Source of the DNA: Candidatus Eremiobacteraceae bacterium
Lineage (GTDB): Bacteria > Vulcanimicrobiota > Vulcanimicrobiia > Eremiobacterales > Eremiobacteraceae
Direction of reading: 5' to 3'
NCBI GenBank assembly: GCA_035710745.1
Contig: DASTCX010000040.1
Coordinates: 1-64,000, forward strand
Length of the DNA: 64,000 bases
Positions 18,265 through 26,560 of this stretch are shown piece by piece; the stretch's first letter is position 1; each line of letters opens with the position of its first letter. A program made the position numbers and the translations under genes. Under the pieces are notes generated by a model. That model saw only the letters and a list, made by a program, of their open reading frames with translations. It was not told the origin of the DNA and did no database searches.

Positions 18265-18337
18265 GCGGTCGAGATTTATCTCGACCGCCGCGGCCTAACC
18301 ACTAGACTCTGTAGCGGTCGAGCTTCAGCTCGACCGC
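18265..18337. repeat. D plus A palindrome doublet between convergent genes
   Basis: D-type hairpin 18265-18288 (arms GCGGTCGAGA / TCTCGACCGC, loop TTTA) and A-type hairpin 18314-18337 (arms GCGGTCGAGC / GCTCGACCGC, loop TTCA) start 49 bp apart. They fill the gap between the secreted protein gene and the 3' end of the KdpD-like gene. No T-run follows either one. Confidence 0.92.
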
Positions 18338-18362
18338 CGCGGTCTGACCTGAGCCGCGTGCC

Positions 18363-20483
18363 CTACGCCGACGCGACCGGCGCGAGCACGAGCAGTTCCT
18401 TCGCGCCCGCGTCGAGCACGCGACGCGCGACCGTCGGACCCGCGAGCAAGCCTGGCCGAGCGCGCGCGCCCTCGATGACGATGACGGCCCGCATGTCGCG
18501 GCCGCGCCGCGCAAGTTCTTCGTACGGACGCTCGGCGACCGCCAGCGCCCAATCCGCTCGGACGGCGACCGTCGCGGCCTCGAGGACCGAAACGACCGGA
18601 TCGCGCGCGTGGCGCGGCTTGGAGACGTGAAGCACGTGCAGATCGACGCTGAGCCGGTCGGCAAGCCGCGCCGCACGGTGGATAAGCGCGACGTCGCGTT
18701 CGCGCGGCGCCACGCCTAACAGCAGGTCGCCGACCCGCGCCAAACCCTTCGGCGCCGGGCGGCGTACGCGAAGCGCTTCGCGCAGCGCGAGTTCGCGCAG
18801 CGCAGATAGGTTCTCGACCTGGAAGAACGACGACAAGGCCGCGTCGACGCGGTCGCGGGGATAGATCTTCCCGGCACGCAAGCGATCGCGCAGCGTCTGC
18901 GGGCTCGCGTCGATCAGGACGACCTCGTCTGCATATTCCAGCACGCCGTCAGCGATCGTCTCCCTCACAGTCACGCCGGTCAACCGGCGGACGACGTCGT
19001 TCAAGCCTTCGAGGTGTTGGATGTTGAGGGTCGTCATGACCGATATGCCTGCGCGGATGACCGTCAGCACGTCGAGATAGCGTTTCGTGCGCACGCTGCC
19101 TGGGGCGTTCGAATGCGCGAGCTCGTCGATCAATGCCACCGCCGGGCGGCGCGACAGGAGCGCGTCGACGTCGAGCTCCTCGTACACGATCCCGACGGAC
19201 TCGATACGCTTGCGCGGCAGCACCTCGAGGCCGTCGATGAGCCGCTCCGTGTCTGCGCGCCCATGCGTCTCGACGAGCGCGGCCACGACGTCGACTCCGG
19301 CGTCGACCATCTGATGCGCGCGGTCGAGCATCGCATACGTCTTGCCGCACCCTGCAGCCGCACCGAGGTAGACGGTCAGCTTCCCGTAGCCTATGCGTTG
19401 ACGATCTGCAAGCGTCTGACCGAACGCGTAGCCGCTCGCAGCACGGCGTGCGGAGCACTCCTTTGAGTTCGCCCAGGCTGCGTCGACGATGAGAACGTCG
19501 CGCACCGCCCCGCCCGCGGCGACGCGTCGAGCGAGATCGCCAAGAGGCAACGCGACGAGCGGCGCGGTGACGCCGGCAAGGTTCGAACCGAGGTTTTCGC
19601 TTTCGTTGAGGCCCGCGTTGACGGCGCGCGCCGCGAGCGTCGCGTTTTCCAACGCACCGGCCTCGAGCGGCGCCACCGACAGCGACAGGTTCATCGCATC
19701 GGCGAATGCGGCCGCGTGCGCGACGAGGCCGCCCGCATCGACGTCCTTCGGCACGAACGCGAGCGCGACCGACGTCTGCGGAGCTTCGATGCGAGCACGA
19801 GCGAGGTCGTCGATCGTCCGCAGCAAGAGCCCTCGGAGTGCGCGAAGCGTTTGCGGACGGAACGGACCTTGCAGCGCGCGGTCGACGTCATCAGGCCGTA
19901 CGATCAGGCCCGCGTGAAGCCGCGACTCGAGCTGTTCGGGCGAGACGTCGACGGCGACGACTTGATCGGCGCTCCGCAGGAACGAGGTCGGCACGATTTC
20001 GCGGACGGGAAACCCGATGAGCGCTTCCGCGGCGGGCGCGACGCTCTCGAGATGCTGGACGTTGAAGGCGCCGATGACCGATCTTCCCGCGGCTTTGAGC
20101 GCGAGCGCGTCCTCCCAGCGTTTGACGTGCTGGCCGCCGGCGAGATTCGTATGCGCGAGCTCGTCCAAGACGAATGCTTGATAGTCGGATGCCAGCGCCG
20201 CGGCGAGATCGAAATCTTCGAACGTCGATCCGCCGACCGCCACCGTGCGCGGTGGGATGCGAGGCAGCCCGGCGGCGAGCGCCTCGAGATCGCTCCGATC
20301 CTTCGTCTCGACCCAGCCGAGCGCGACGCGAACGCCGGCATCGGCGAGCGCGCGCGCCTCGGTCAAGAGGCGATGTGTCTTGCCGGCTCCGGGCGCGTAT
20401 CCCAAATACACCGTCAGACGCGGTTGTGCGCCCAGGTCTCGAAGTATCTCCTCTGCCCGAGATCGATGGTCTGCGGTGGCCAC
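18363..20483 (-). CDS. Tandem KdpD-sensor/USP protein lacking a kinase domain
   Basis: The 706-residue protein is two copies of the KdpD N-terminal unit. Copy 1 has Walker A GYAPGAGKT (28-36), Walker B FVLDELAHTN (104-113) and an NVQHLESV motif (141-148), then a USP-like domain near 235-340. Copy 2 repeats this with GAAAGCGKT (374-382), ALIDELAHSN (450-459), NIQHLEGL (487-494) and a USP-like domain near 585-703. There is no membrane helix, HisKA or HATPase region. In ordinary KdpD this unit is single and fused to the kinase; in some species the USP part binds c-di-AMP. It starts at GTG 20483, back-to-back with a histidine kinase gene, which is the likely partner. Confidence 0.9.
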   Translation of the reverse strand: MATADHRSRAEEILRDLGAQPRLTVYLGYAPGAGKTHRLLTEARALADAGVRVALGWVETKDRSDLEALAAGLPRIPPRTVAVGGSTFEDFDLAAALASDYQAFVLDELAHTNLAGGQHVKRWEDALALKAAGRSVIGAFNVQHLESVAPAAEALIGFPVREIVPTSFLRSADQVVAVDVSPEQLESRLHAGLIVRPDDVDRALQGPFRPQTLRALRGLLLRTIDDLARARIEAPQTSVALAFVPKDVDAGGLVAHAAAFADAMNLSLSVAPLEAGALENATLAARAVNAGLNESENLGSNLAGVTAPLVALPLGDLARRVAAGGAVRDVLIVDAAWANSKECSARRAASGYAFGQTLADRQRIGYGKLTVYLGAAAGCGKTYAMLDRAHQMVDAGVDVVAALVETHGRADTERLIDGLEVLPRKRIESVGIVYEELDVDALLSRRPAVALIDELAHSNAPGSVRTKRYLDVLTVIRAGISVMTTLNIQHLEGLNDVVRRLTGVTVRETIADGVLEYADEVVLIDASPQTLRDRLRAGKIYPRDRVDAALSSFFQVENLSALRELALREALRVRRPAPKGLARVGDLLLGVAPRERDVALIHRAARLADRLSVDLHVLHVSKPRHARDPVVSVLEAATVAVRADWALAVAERPYEELARRGRDMRAVIVIEGARARPGLLAGPTVARRVLDAGAKELLVLAPVASA

Positions 20484-20560
20484 AGCAGCGTGAGCTTCGC
20501 CGCACCGTGCACGGCGTCCGTCTAGAGGTCAGCTAAGCCTTGGGAAGGGAAACCCCGTTC

Positions 20561-22156
20561 GTGCAACCGCGTGTCGCGATGTGGCTGTCGGTCGCGCTCC
20601 TCCTCGGCGCGTGGATCGTCGACATGTTCACACCCGAATCGCTCGTCGCGGCGATCCTCCTCGCGGTCCCGGTCGCGCTCTCCAGCCTCTTTTTGGAAAA
20701 ACGTTTCACCGCGTGGGTGGTCGTGGCGGCAATCATCGCCGACATCGTCGCCGGTTGGTACAACGGCTTCCACCAGGGTGGACACTACACGGCGATCGCG
20801 ATCGCGAACCGAGCGCTCGCGGCTTTCTCGATCGTCTTGGTCGGCGTGCTCGGGAGCATCGCGCAGACGGCGGCGCTGCGAAGCGGGCGCCTCGCCGCAC
20901 GCCAAAAGCAAGCGGAACGCGCCGAGGCGATCAGACATGCGTTCGAGCGCATCCGCTCGTCGCTCAACGTCGACCTCGTCGCTCGCGCGATCGTCCGCGA
21001 GGCGATCGGCACGCTCGGTGCTCGCTCGGCTCAGCTATACTTACTCGATGCTTCGACCCAGCCGGAACTCGTCTACCGCTATGACGGGACGCAAGCCGAC
21101 GTGGGTGTCGAGCGAGCGACGCCGCCATCGCCGTTGACGCAATTCCTCCGCCGCGCGATCGAGAGTCGCGATCTCGTATCGCTCACGCCGAGCGATCCTG
21201 TGGCGCGTCTCGCGCTCGACGCTCTGCACGCCGATGCCGCGAGCGTCGTGCCGCTCGCCGACGCGCACGTCTCGCTCGCGATCCTCGTGCTCGCGAGCGG
21301 AGACGACGGCCCATCCTCGGGCGAGCGCGAGCCCGATGTGTGGGTCAGGTCGTTCGCCGAACAGGCGGCCACCGCGATCGCGCACGCAGCGACCTTCGTC
21401 GAACTCGGCCGGAAAAACGAAGAGCTCGCTCGGGCGAATCGCGCGATCGACGAACGCGGACAGGTCATCCGCGACATCGTGTACGCGCTTTCGCACGATC
21501 TGCGGACGCCGCTCTCAGCCGCCGCCATGACGATGCAGCAGGCGCTCGAGGGCAAGTTCGGCGCATTGCCCGCGCAATACGAAGAGATCGTGCGTCGTTC
21601 GATCGAGTCGAACAGCGAGCTCCGCCGCCTCGCCGAGACGCTGCTCATGGTCGCCAAATACGAGTCGGGCGAGCACTCGACCGAGCGCGGACCGGTGCAG
21701 CTCGGCTCCGTCGCGCGGAGCGTCGTCGACGAACTCGATCCGCTGTGGCGCGCGAAGGGGATCCGCATGCGAGTCGGCGATGACGAGGGCGCCGTTGCCG
21801 CGGGCGACGCCCGCGAGATCAGGCGCGCGGTCATGAACCTCGTCGCGAATGCCGTGTCATGGACGCCCGAAGGTGGTACGATCGCCGTCGGCGTCAAACG
21901 CGATGGTGACAACGTCGCGCTGTCCGTCGAAGATGACGGTTACGGCGTGCCGCCGTCGGAGAGGCCATCGTTGTTTCAGCGGCTTTCGACGAACGATGCT
22001 TCGCGCGTCGGTTCCGGATCCGGTCTCGGCCTCTACATCGTTCGCCGCATCGCCGAGAATCACGCCGGCGCGGCGACATATCGCCCGGTGGATCCGCATG
22101 GGAGCGAATTCGCGATCGTCATCCCCGCGTACACGCAAGTCGGACAGCATGCCTGA
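20561..22156 (+). CDS. Membrane sensor histidine kinase
   Basis: From GTG 20561 (AAGGGA 10 bp upstream) the protein has 531 residues; the frame is open back to TTG 20540. Residues 1-105 hold three or four membrane helices (AMWLSVALLLGAWIVDMF onward). A GAF-like region follows (about 140-285). Then come HisKA with the phospho-acceptor His312 (ALSHDLRTPLS) and the ATPase domain with N box (MNLVANAVSWTPEG), EDDGYGVP and GSGLGLYIV. It could be the kinase half of a split KdpD. The partner regulator overlaps its 3' end by 8 bp. Confidence 0.92.
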   Translation: MQPRVAMWLSVALLLGAWIVDMFTPESLVAAILLAVPVALSSLFLEKRFTAWVVVAAIIADIVAGWYNGFHQGGHYTAIAIANRALAAFSIVLVGVLGSIAQTAALRSGRLAARQKQAERAEAIRHAFERIRSSLNVDLVARAIVREAIGTLGARSAQLYLLDASTQPELVYRYDGTQADVGVERATPPSPLTQFLRRAIESRDLVSLTPSDPVARLALDALHADAASVVPLADAHVSLAILVLASGDDGPSSGEREPDVWVRSFAEQAATAIAHAATFVELGRKNEELARANRAIDERGQVIRDIVYALSHDLRTPLSAAAMTMQQALEGKFGALPAQYEEIVRRSIESNSELRRLAETLLMVAKYESGEHSTERGPVQLGSVARSVVDELDPLWRAKGIRMRVGDDEGAVAAGDAREIRRAVMNLVANAVSWTPEGGTIAVGVKRDGDNVALSVEDDGYGVPPSERPSLFQRLSTNDASRVGSGSGLGLYIVRRIAENHAGAATYRPVDPHGSEFAIVIPAYTQVGQHA

Positions 22157-22811
22157 GCCGGCGGACGTACAAGGCCGCAAGGGCCGCGTCGTCATCGTCG
22201 AAGACCATTCGCTCACCCGCGCAGGGCTGCGGCTCGCGCTCGAAGAGGCGGGCTTCGAGGTCGTCGGCGAGGCGGATGACGGTCTGCGCGGTTGGGAAGC
22301 CGTCGATCGGCTGATACCGGACGTCGCCGTCATCGACGTCGGCTTGCCGGGTATCGACGGCATCGAGCTGACGCGCCGCATCCGCGCGGCGCATCCCCAG
22401 ACGCGCGTCGTCATTCTCACGATGCACGACCTCGATAACGAAGTGCTCGCGGCGCTCGCTGCCGGCGCGGACGCCTATTGCGTGAAATCGGGCACGCCGA
22501 CTGCGGTAATCGCGGCCGTACGCGCTGCTATCGAGGGCGCGGCTTACTTCGACCCGGCAATCGCCCACGTCGTGCTCAGGCACGTCGGCAGCCCTCAGGT
22601 CTCCAGGCCCGCCGAGAGCTCCCCGCTGACGGAGCGCGAGACAGAGATCCTTCGGCTCATCGCTGACGGGGTCGGCAACGTCGAAATCGGTCAGCGATTG
22701 AGCCTCGGCCTGGGCACCGTCAAGGGCCACATCCGGGATATCCTGGGAAAGCTCTCTGCCGCCGACCGCACCCAGGCGGCAGTCGTCGCCCTCCGCCGCG
22801 GTCTGATTTAG
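22149..22811 (+). CDS. NarL/FixJ-type response regulator
   Basis: From ATG 22149 the protein has 220 residues. The receiver domain shows the acidic pair VEDH (18-19), the phospho-acceptor Asp63 (VIDVGLPG), Thr91 and Lys113. The C-terminal LuxR-type helix-turn-helix starts at LTERETEILRLIADG and ends TVKGHIRDILGKL. The open frame continues further upstream but overlaps the kinase; ATG 22149 overlaps the kinase stop by 8 bp. Pairing of a classical HisKA kinase with a NarL-type regulator, rather than an OmpR-type KdpE, is unusual for Kdp control. Confidence 0.93.
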   Translation: MPEPADVQGRKGRVVIVEDHSLTRAGLRLALEEAGFEVVGEADDGLRGWEAVDRLIPDVAVIDVGLPGIDGIELTRRIRAAHPQTRVVILTMHDLDNEVLAALAAGADAYCVKSGTPTAVIAAVRAAIEGAAYFDPAIAHVVLRHVGSPQVSRPAESSPLTERETEILRLIADGVGNVEIGQRLSLGLGTVKGHIRDILGKLSAADRTQAAVVALRRGLI

Positions 22812-22831
22812 CCCCCCTGGTCGGCCCGGGA

Positions 22832-22901
22832 GCGGTCGAGATTTATCTCGACCCCCGCGACCCGCCCTTCGACTGTAGCGGTCGAGCTTTAGCTCGACCG
22901 C
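22832..22901. repeat. D plus A palindrome doublet after the two-component operon
   Basis: A D-type unit (22832-22855, with one mismatch in the right arm) and a perfect A-type unit (22878-22901) start 46 bp apart. They lie 20 bp after the response-regulator stop. Confidence 0.9.
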
Positions 22902-22979
22902 CGAGGCCTAGCCGCTTGCCGGCTAGTCGAGCAGGTAATGGCATTTTATGGGCTTTTCGTGTGAAGATACGTTGTGGTA

Positions 22980-23014
22980 TTGACTATGTGATTAGACTGG
23001 CTATAATACGTGAT
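22980..23014 (+). promoter_or_regulatory. Near-consensus promoter predicting a leaderless mRNA
   Basis: TTGACT (22980-22985), a 16-bp spacer and a perfect TATAAT (23002-23007) are followed after 7 nt by the ATG at 23015. Transcription would begin at or within a base or two of the start codon, and there is no ribosome-binding site. Confidence 0.8.
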
Positions 23015-23437
23015 ATGGACGCTGCCTCCACGAACGACCGGCTCGCCCAGGACGACGTCCTGTCGGACGTAGATGCGCACGGGCACGCGATGGAGATTCC
23101 GATCCAGGCTGTCGTCTCCGAGCTCATCGACCGGTTAGGCGCACCGTTGGTGGCCGTGATCGGCGGCGTCCGCGAGACGCGCGCCGTGCTTCAGTGGACG
23201 AACTCGAGGACACCGCAGCGGCCGAACGTGCTTCGTTTCGCACTCCAGCTCGCGACGATGATCGCGGGGATGAGCGACGTCGAGATGGCGCGCGCCTGGT
23301 TCGAAGGCAGCAATCCCCAGCTCGACGACGCGGTTCCCGCACTCATTCTCCGCGATCATCCATTAGCGGAAATCCAGGCGAATCTCATGGCGGCAGCGAG
23401 GTCATTCGCGCTTCGAGGGAGCCCCAAGGCGTCCTGA
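23015..23437 (+). CDS. Xre/MbcA/ParS antitoxin-like regulator without a toxin
   Basis: From ATG 23015 the product has 140 residues. The C-terminal part, MARAWFEGSNPQLDDAVPA then LILRD, matches the toxin-binding domain of Xre/MbcA/ParS antitoxins (WF-x-G-x-NPxL pattern). The preceding GGVRETRAVLQWTNSRTPQR is helix-turn-helix-like. Such proteins usually pair with a RES-domain toxin, but the next gene is a STAS protein and no RES frame is nearby, so this is an orphan antitoxin-like regulator. The frame runs upstream to 22916; 23015 is chosen because of the promoter 7 nt before it. Confidence 0.72.
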   Translation: MDAASTNDRLAQDDVLSDVDAHGHAMEIPIQAVVSELIDRLGAPLVAVIGGVRETRAVLQWTNSRTPQRPNVLRFALQLATMIAGMSDVEMARAWFEGSNPQLDDAVPALILRDHPLAEIQANLMAAARSFALRGSPKAS

Positions 23438-23481
23438 AATCGGGCGGTCGTCACCGATGCAAAACCCCCAGTTAACCCGCG

Positions 23482-23508
23482 TTGTATCCATGTCACATTC
23501 GTTATAGG
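23482..23508 (+). promoter_or_regulatory. Candidate promoter for the STAS gene
   Basis: TTGTAT (23482-23487) and TATAGG (23503-23508) are separated by 15 bp and followed after 8 nt by the ATG at 23517. The boxes are imperfect and the spacing short, but the geometry resembles the leaderless promoter 500 bp upstream. Confidence 0.5.
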
Positions 23509-23516
23509 ATTGTGCC

Positions 23517-23834
23517 ATGCAGCTATATCGCGATGTGGCGCGCGCGGCGTTCGTCAGGCAGCCGATCGGCGACGACGAGTACATCCACGTCTTCGGAGAG
23601 ATCGATACCGAGACCGACGCGGACTTCCGTCAGACCATCGCTGAAGCGGCTCGAAGCGCGAAGCGCGTCGTCATCGACTTCAGCCGCTGCACCTACGTCG
23701 GATCGCAAGGCTTTGGCGTGCTCTTCGATGCGAAAAAACTGACTGATCTTGCCGTCATCGCGCCGGCGCGAATCAGGCGGCTTATGGGCATCGTCGGCCT
23801 CTCCAGCCTCCTCATCGGGCCTCACACAGACTGA
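23517..23834 (+). CDS. STAS-domain protein, anti-sigma-antagonist-like
   Basis: The 105-residue protein is a single STAS domain: DEYIHVFGEIDTETDADFRQ, then KRVVIDFSRCTYVGSQGFGV. The Ser in VGSQGFG sits where SpoIIAA-type proteins are phosphorylated. It would act in the cytosol by partner switching with an anti-sigma factor, but no kinase (RsbW-type) or sigma gene is adjacent. It follows the Xre-like gene after 79 bp. Confidence 0.82.
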   Translation: MQLYRDVARAAFVRQPIGDDEYIHVFGEIDTETDADFRQTIAEAARSAKRVVIDFSRCTYVGSQGFGVLFDAKKLTDLAVIAPARIRRLMGIVGLSSLLIGPHTD

Positions 23835-23840
23835 AATGGA

Positions 23841-23958
23841 GCGGTCGACCCTTACGGTCGACCGCCGATAAAGAACTTGGGAGCGGTCGAGATTTATCTC
23901 GACCGTGTGGTATGCCGAGCGAAGCTCGGCGTGGAGCGGTCGGCTCAACAGGCCGACC
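23841..23958. repeat. Four palindromes in a row (C, D, B and a fifth variant)
   Basis: C-type 23841-23865 (loop CTTAC), D-type 23883-23906, the B core 23914-23930 (GCCGAGC-GAA-GCTCGGC) and a different hairpin 23938-23958 with arms GGTCGGC and GCCGACC follow one another between the STAS and GNAT genes. The last one keeps the GAGCGGTCG prefix of the family but has a new arm, which suggests the family is diversifying. Confidence 0.9.
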
Positions 23959-23985
23959 TCCAGTCCTCACCAAACCTCATCGTCG

Positions 23986-24456
23986 ATGAGCGACGCCGTG
24001 CTCGGCGAAATCACGATCGATGAAGCGGATGACGACGACCGCGAATGGTGCGCGCAGCTCATGGCGTCGTCGGAACCGTGGCTGACGCTCGGGCGGACGA
24101 TCGATCAGACGCGGCCGCTCTTCCATCGCACGGACAGCGAGCTCTATGTGGCCCGGCGCGACGGCATGGCCTGCGGCTTTCTCTTACTGAGAGATCGCGG
24201 GATCATCTATTCTCCGTACATCGCGTCGCTCGCGGTGTCGCCCGACTCACGCGGGCTCGGGATCGGTGGCCGCCTCCTCGATTTCGTCGAAAAACGTGCA
24301 CGTGAATCATCCAAGCACATCTTCCTCTGCGTTTCTTCCTTTAATACACGCGCGCAAGTGCTCTACGACCGCCACGGCTACGCCGTCGTCGGCGAGCTCA
24401 AGGATTACATCGTCGACGGGTTTTCCGAGTATCTCATGAGCAAGCGTTTGCGATAG
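23986..24456 (+). CDS. GNAT-family N-acetyltransferase
   Basis: From ATG 23986 the enzyme has 156 residues. The acetyl-CoA binding motif A is IASLAVSPDSRGLGIGGRLL (R-x-x-G-x-G/A), and the C-terminal VLYDRHGYAVVGEL is the usual motif B. It transfers an acetyl group from acetyl-CoA to an unidentified amine. The frame is open upstream to 23905, but that part lies in the repeat cluster. Confidence 0.9.
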   Translation: MSDAVLGEITIDEADDDDREWCAQLMASSEPWLTLGRTIDQTRPLFHRTDSELYVARRDGMACGFLLLRDRGIIYSPYIASLAVSPDSRGLGIGGRLLDFVEKRARESSKHIFLCVSSFNTRAQVLYDRHGYAVVGELKDYIVDGFSEYLMSKRLR

Positions 24457-24480
24457 TCGCGCCATCGGAAAGGAACTGTC

Positions 24481-25044
24481 GTGTCGGTTGAGTGGATCGG
24501 GATCATACTGTCGGCCGCGACCCTCATCGTCATCGGCGCGACGGCGGTCGCCGCGGTCGTCCAACTCCGACACCTGCGCGCAAGCAATCAGCTCAGCGCT
24601 CTGCTCGAGATCCTCGATCAGTGGAACGCGCCCGCGCTGCGCGAGGCATATGCGCGGTTCCATAGCGACTTACCCGCGAAGCTGACCGATCCGAACTTTC
24701 GCGCCGATTATTCCAACGAAGGCAGCATGGATCGAAGCGCGCATCCGGAGATGCTTGTGTTCGACTTTTGGGAGCAGGTCGGCACGTACGCCAAGCACGG
24801 CCTGATTGACGAACGGATCTTGCTCGACATCATCTCGGCGCAAGTATATAACGCGTGGAAGAGAGCCTCGCCGGCGATCGTGCTCGCGCGCAAAACCAAC
24901 GGTGGCGCCGTCGCCGAGAACTTCGAGTACCTTGCGGTCAGAGCCGCACTGTGGAACAAGAAATACGGCGACGGGACCTACCCTCGAAGCCTTCCACGAA
25001 TGACCGAACTCGAGCCGGGGTCGGCTCGAGTTCCTAGCGACTGA
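24481..25044 (+). CDS. Membrane-anchored DUF4760-like protein
   Basis: The 187-residue product starts at GTG 24481, with AAGGA 8 bp upstream. It has one N-terminal helix (IILSAATLIVIGATAVAAVV) followed directly by QLRHLRASNQLSALLEILDQ and a helical domain with FDFWEQVGTYAKHGLID. This is the layout of DUF4760 proteins, whose function is unknown. A paralogue with QLRHMRAANHIGAM lies at 54771-55373. The last codons are built from a perfect 12-bp inverted repeat. Confidence 0.75.
   Translation: MSVEWIGIILSAATLIVIGATAVAAVVQLRHLRASNQLSALLEILDQWNAPALREAYARFHSDLPAKLTDPNFRADYSNEGSMDRSAHPEMLVFDFWEQVGTYAKHGLIDERILLDIISAQVYNAWKRASPAIVLARKTNGGAVAENFEYLAVRAALWNKKYGDGTYPRSLPRMTELEPGSARVPSD
25006..25033. 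terminator. Perfect 12-bp hairpin inside the end of a coding region
   Basis: Arms GAACTCGAGCCG and CGGCTCGAGTTC enclose GGGT. The hairpin covers the codons for the last residues of the DUF4760-like gene and lies between convergent genes. It lacks a U-tract on either strand, so it may be a pause or 3'-end stabiliser rather than a classical intrinsic terminator. Confidence 0.5.
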
Positions 25045-25066
25045 CCTCCAGATCCGACGCGGCGGA

Positions 25067-26311
25067 TCAGAGCCCGAACGGATACGCCTCTTCGCCGTGC
25101 AGCTCGACGTCAAGTCCCCGCTCTTCCGCCGCCGGATCCACTTTCGCGGGTGTGATCTTGTTGATGAGCCACAACATCGCGTAGGTGAATACGAACGCCC
25201 ACAGACTGCAGACGACGGCAGCGGTCACCTGCTTGCCGAAGAAGCCGACGCCGCCGAGCAGCAATCCATCAGCGCCGTTCGGATTCCACGCGGTCGACGC
25301 GAACACACCCAGTAGGATGATGCCGAGCGAACCGCCGATGCCGTGCACGCCCCAGACGTCGAGCGCGTCATCCCAGCCGAGCCGGTTCTTCAGCGCGACG
25401 GCGTAATAGCAGACGAGGCCCGAGACGATGCCGTAGATGACGGCCGTCGTCGGCGAGACGAAGCCGGCCGCCGGCGTGATCGTCGCAAGCCCCGCGACGG
25501 CGCCGGTCAATAGCCCGACGAACTTCGGCTGACGTCCGCGGACCCACTCGACGATGAGCCACGCCACCGCTGCGAACGACGCCGCGATATCCGTGTTCAA
25601 GAACGCAGATGCGGTCACGGGATCGACGCGAAGCTCCGAGCCCGCGTTGAAGCCGTACCATCCGAACCACAACAGGCCCGTACCGAGCGCTATCAACGGA
25701 ACGTTGTGCGGCCTGTTTTCGACCACGGAACGGCGACCGACGTAGAGCACCGACGCGAGCGCCGCAAAACCCGCGGACGCGTGGACGACGATGCCGCCGG
25801 CGAAATCGAGCACGCCCCATTTCGCGAACAACCCGAGCGGGCTCCAGAGCATGTGCACGAACGGGAAGTATACGAGGATGAGCCACGCGGTCAGGAACAG
25901 GAAGTACGCCTTGAACGTGACCCGGTTTGCGAACGCACCGGTGATGAGGGCAGGCGTGATGATCGCGAACATCATCTGATACGCGATGTGCACGATGAGC
26001 GGGATACCTGCATCGTTCCCCGTGAACATCGTCTGCAGCGTCACGCCCTTGAGGAACGCGTAGTAGGTCGGATCTCCGATGATCCCGTGCCAATCGGGGC
26101 CGAAGCACATAGAGTAGCCGAACGCGTACCAGAGGACCGTCGTCCACCCGAGCGACATGAAGCTTTGGATCATGATCGTCAGGACATTCTTGCGTTGGAC
26201 GAGGCCGCCATAGAAGAACGCGAGACCGGGCGTCATGAGCATGACGAGGCTCGCGCAGATCAGCATAAAAGCGGTGTTGTAACCGTTGAAGACGGGGATG
26301 TGCGGTGTCAC
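25067..26311 (-). CDS. amt: Ammonium transporter Amt
   Basis: The 414-residue protein has 11 helices. Typical family segments are TPGLAFFYGGLVQRKNVL near the N-terminus, DFAGGIVVHASAG and DVWGVHGIGGSLG with the twin pore histidines, and the conserved FGWYGFNAGSEL. The C-terminal tail ends GLDVELHGEEAYPFGL, the part that PII proteins contact. It imports ammonium. No glnK/glnB gene is adjacent, which is unusual for amt. GTG start with AAGGAG 7 bp upstream. Confidence 0.96.
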   Translation of the reverse strand: MTPHIPVFNGYNTAFMLICASLVMLMTPGLAFFYGGLVQRKNVLTIMIQSFMSLGWTTVLWYAFGYSMCFGPDWHGIIGDPTYYAFLKGVTLQTMFTGNDAGIPLIVHIAYQMMFAIITPALITGAFANRVTFKAYFLFLTAWLILVYFPFVHMLWSPLGLFAKWGVLDFAGGIVVHASAGFAALASVLYVGRRSVVENRPHNVPLIALGTGLLWFGWYGFNAGSELRVDPVTASAFLNTDIAASFAAVAWLIVEWVRGRQPKFVGLLTGAVAGLATITPAAGFVSPTTAVIYGIVSGLVCYYAVALKNRLGWDDALDVWGVHGIGGSLGIILLGVFASTAWNPNGADGLLLGGVGFFGKQVTAAVVCSLWAFVFTYAMLWLINKITPAKVDPAAEERGLDVELHGEEAYPFGL

Positions 26312-26560
26312 GTCGGCTCCTTGTCTTGCGCCCGGACGCTAGCAGATCGCGCCACGCGCAAAAAGCCGTCCGACGATGCATATCCATGCATGGTCGCGAC
26401 GGGAAGGTCGTAAATTCTTCGCCGGAACCGGCGCGCCACGCCTGCACATCGCTGCGAAGGCCGCCCGACCGAGACGCTCGAAAACGAACGGCTGGCGACC
26501 GGAGCTCGGCATTTCGAACGACCGACGGCGCTGTTCAGCTCTCGCTTGGAGGCGTGATCG

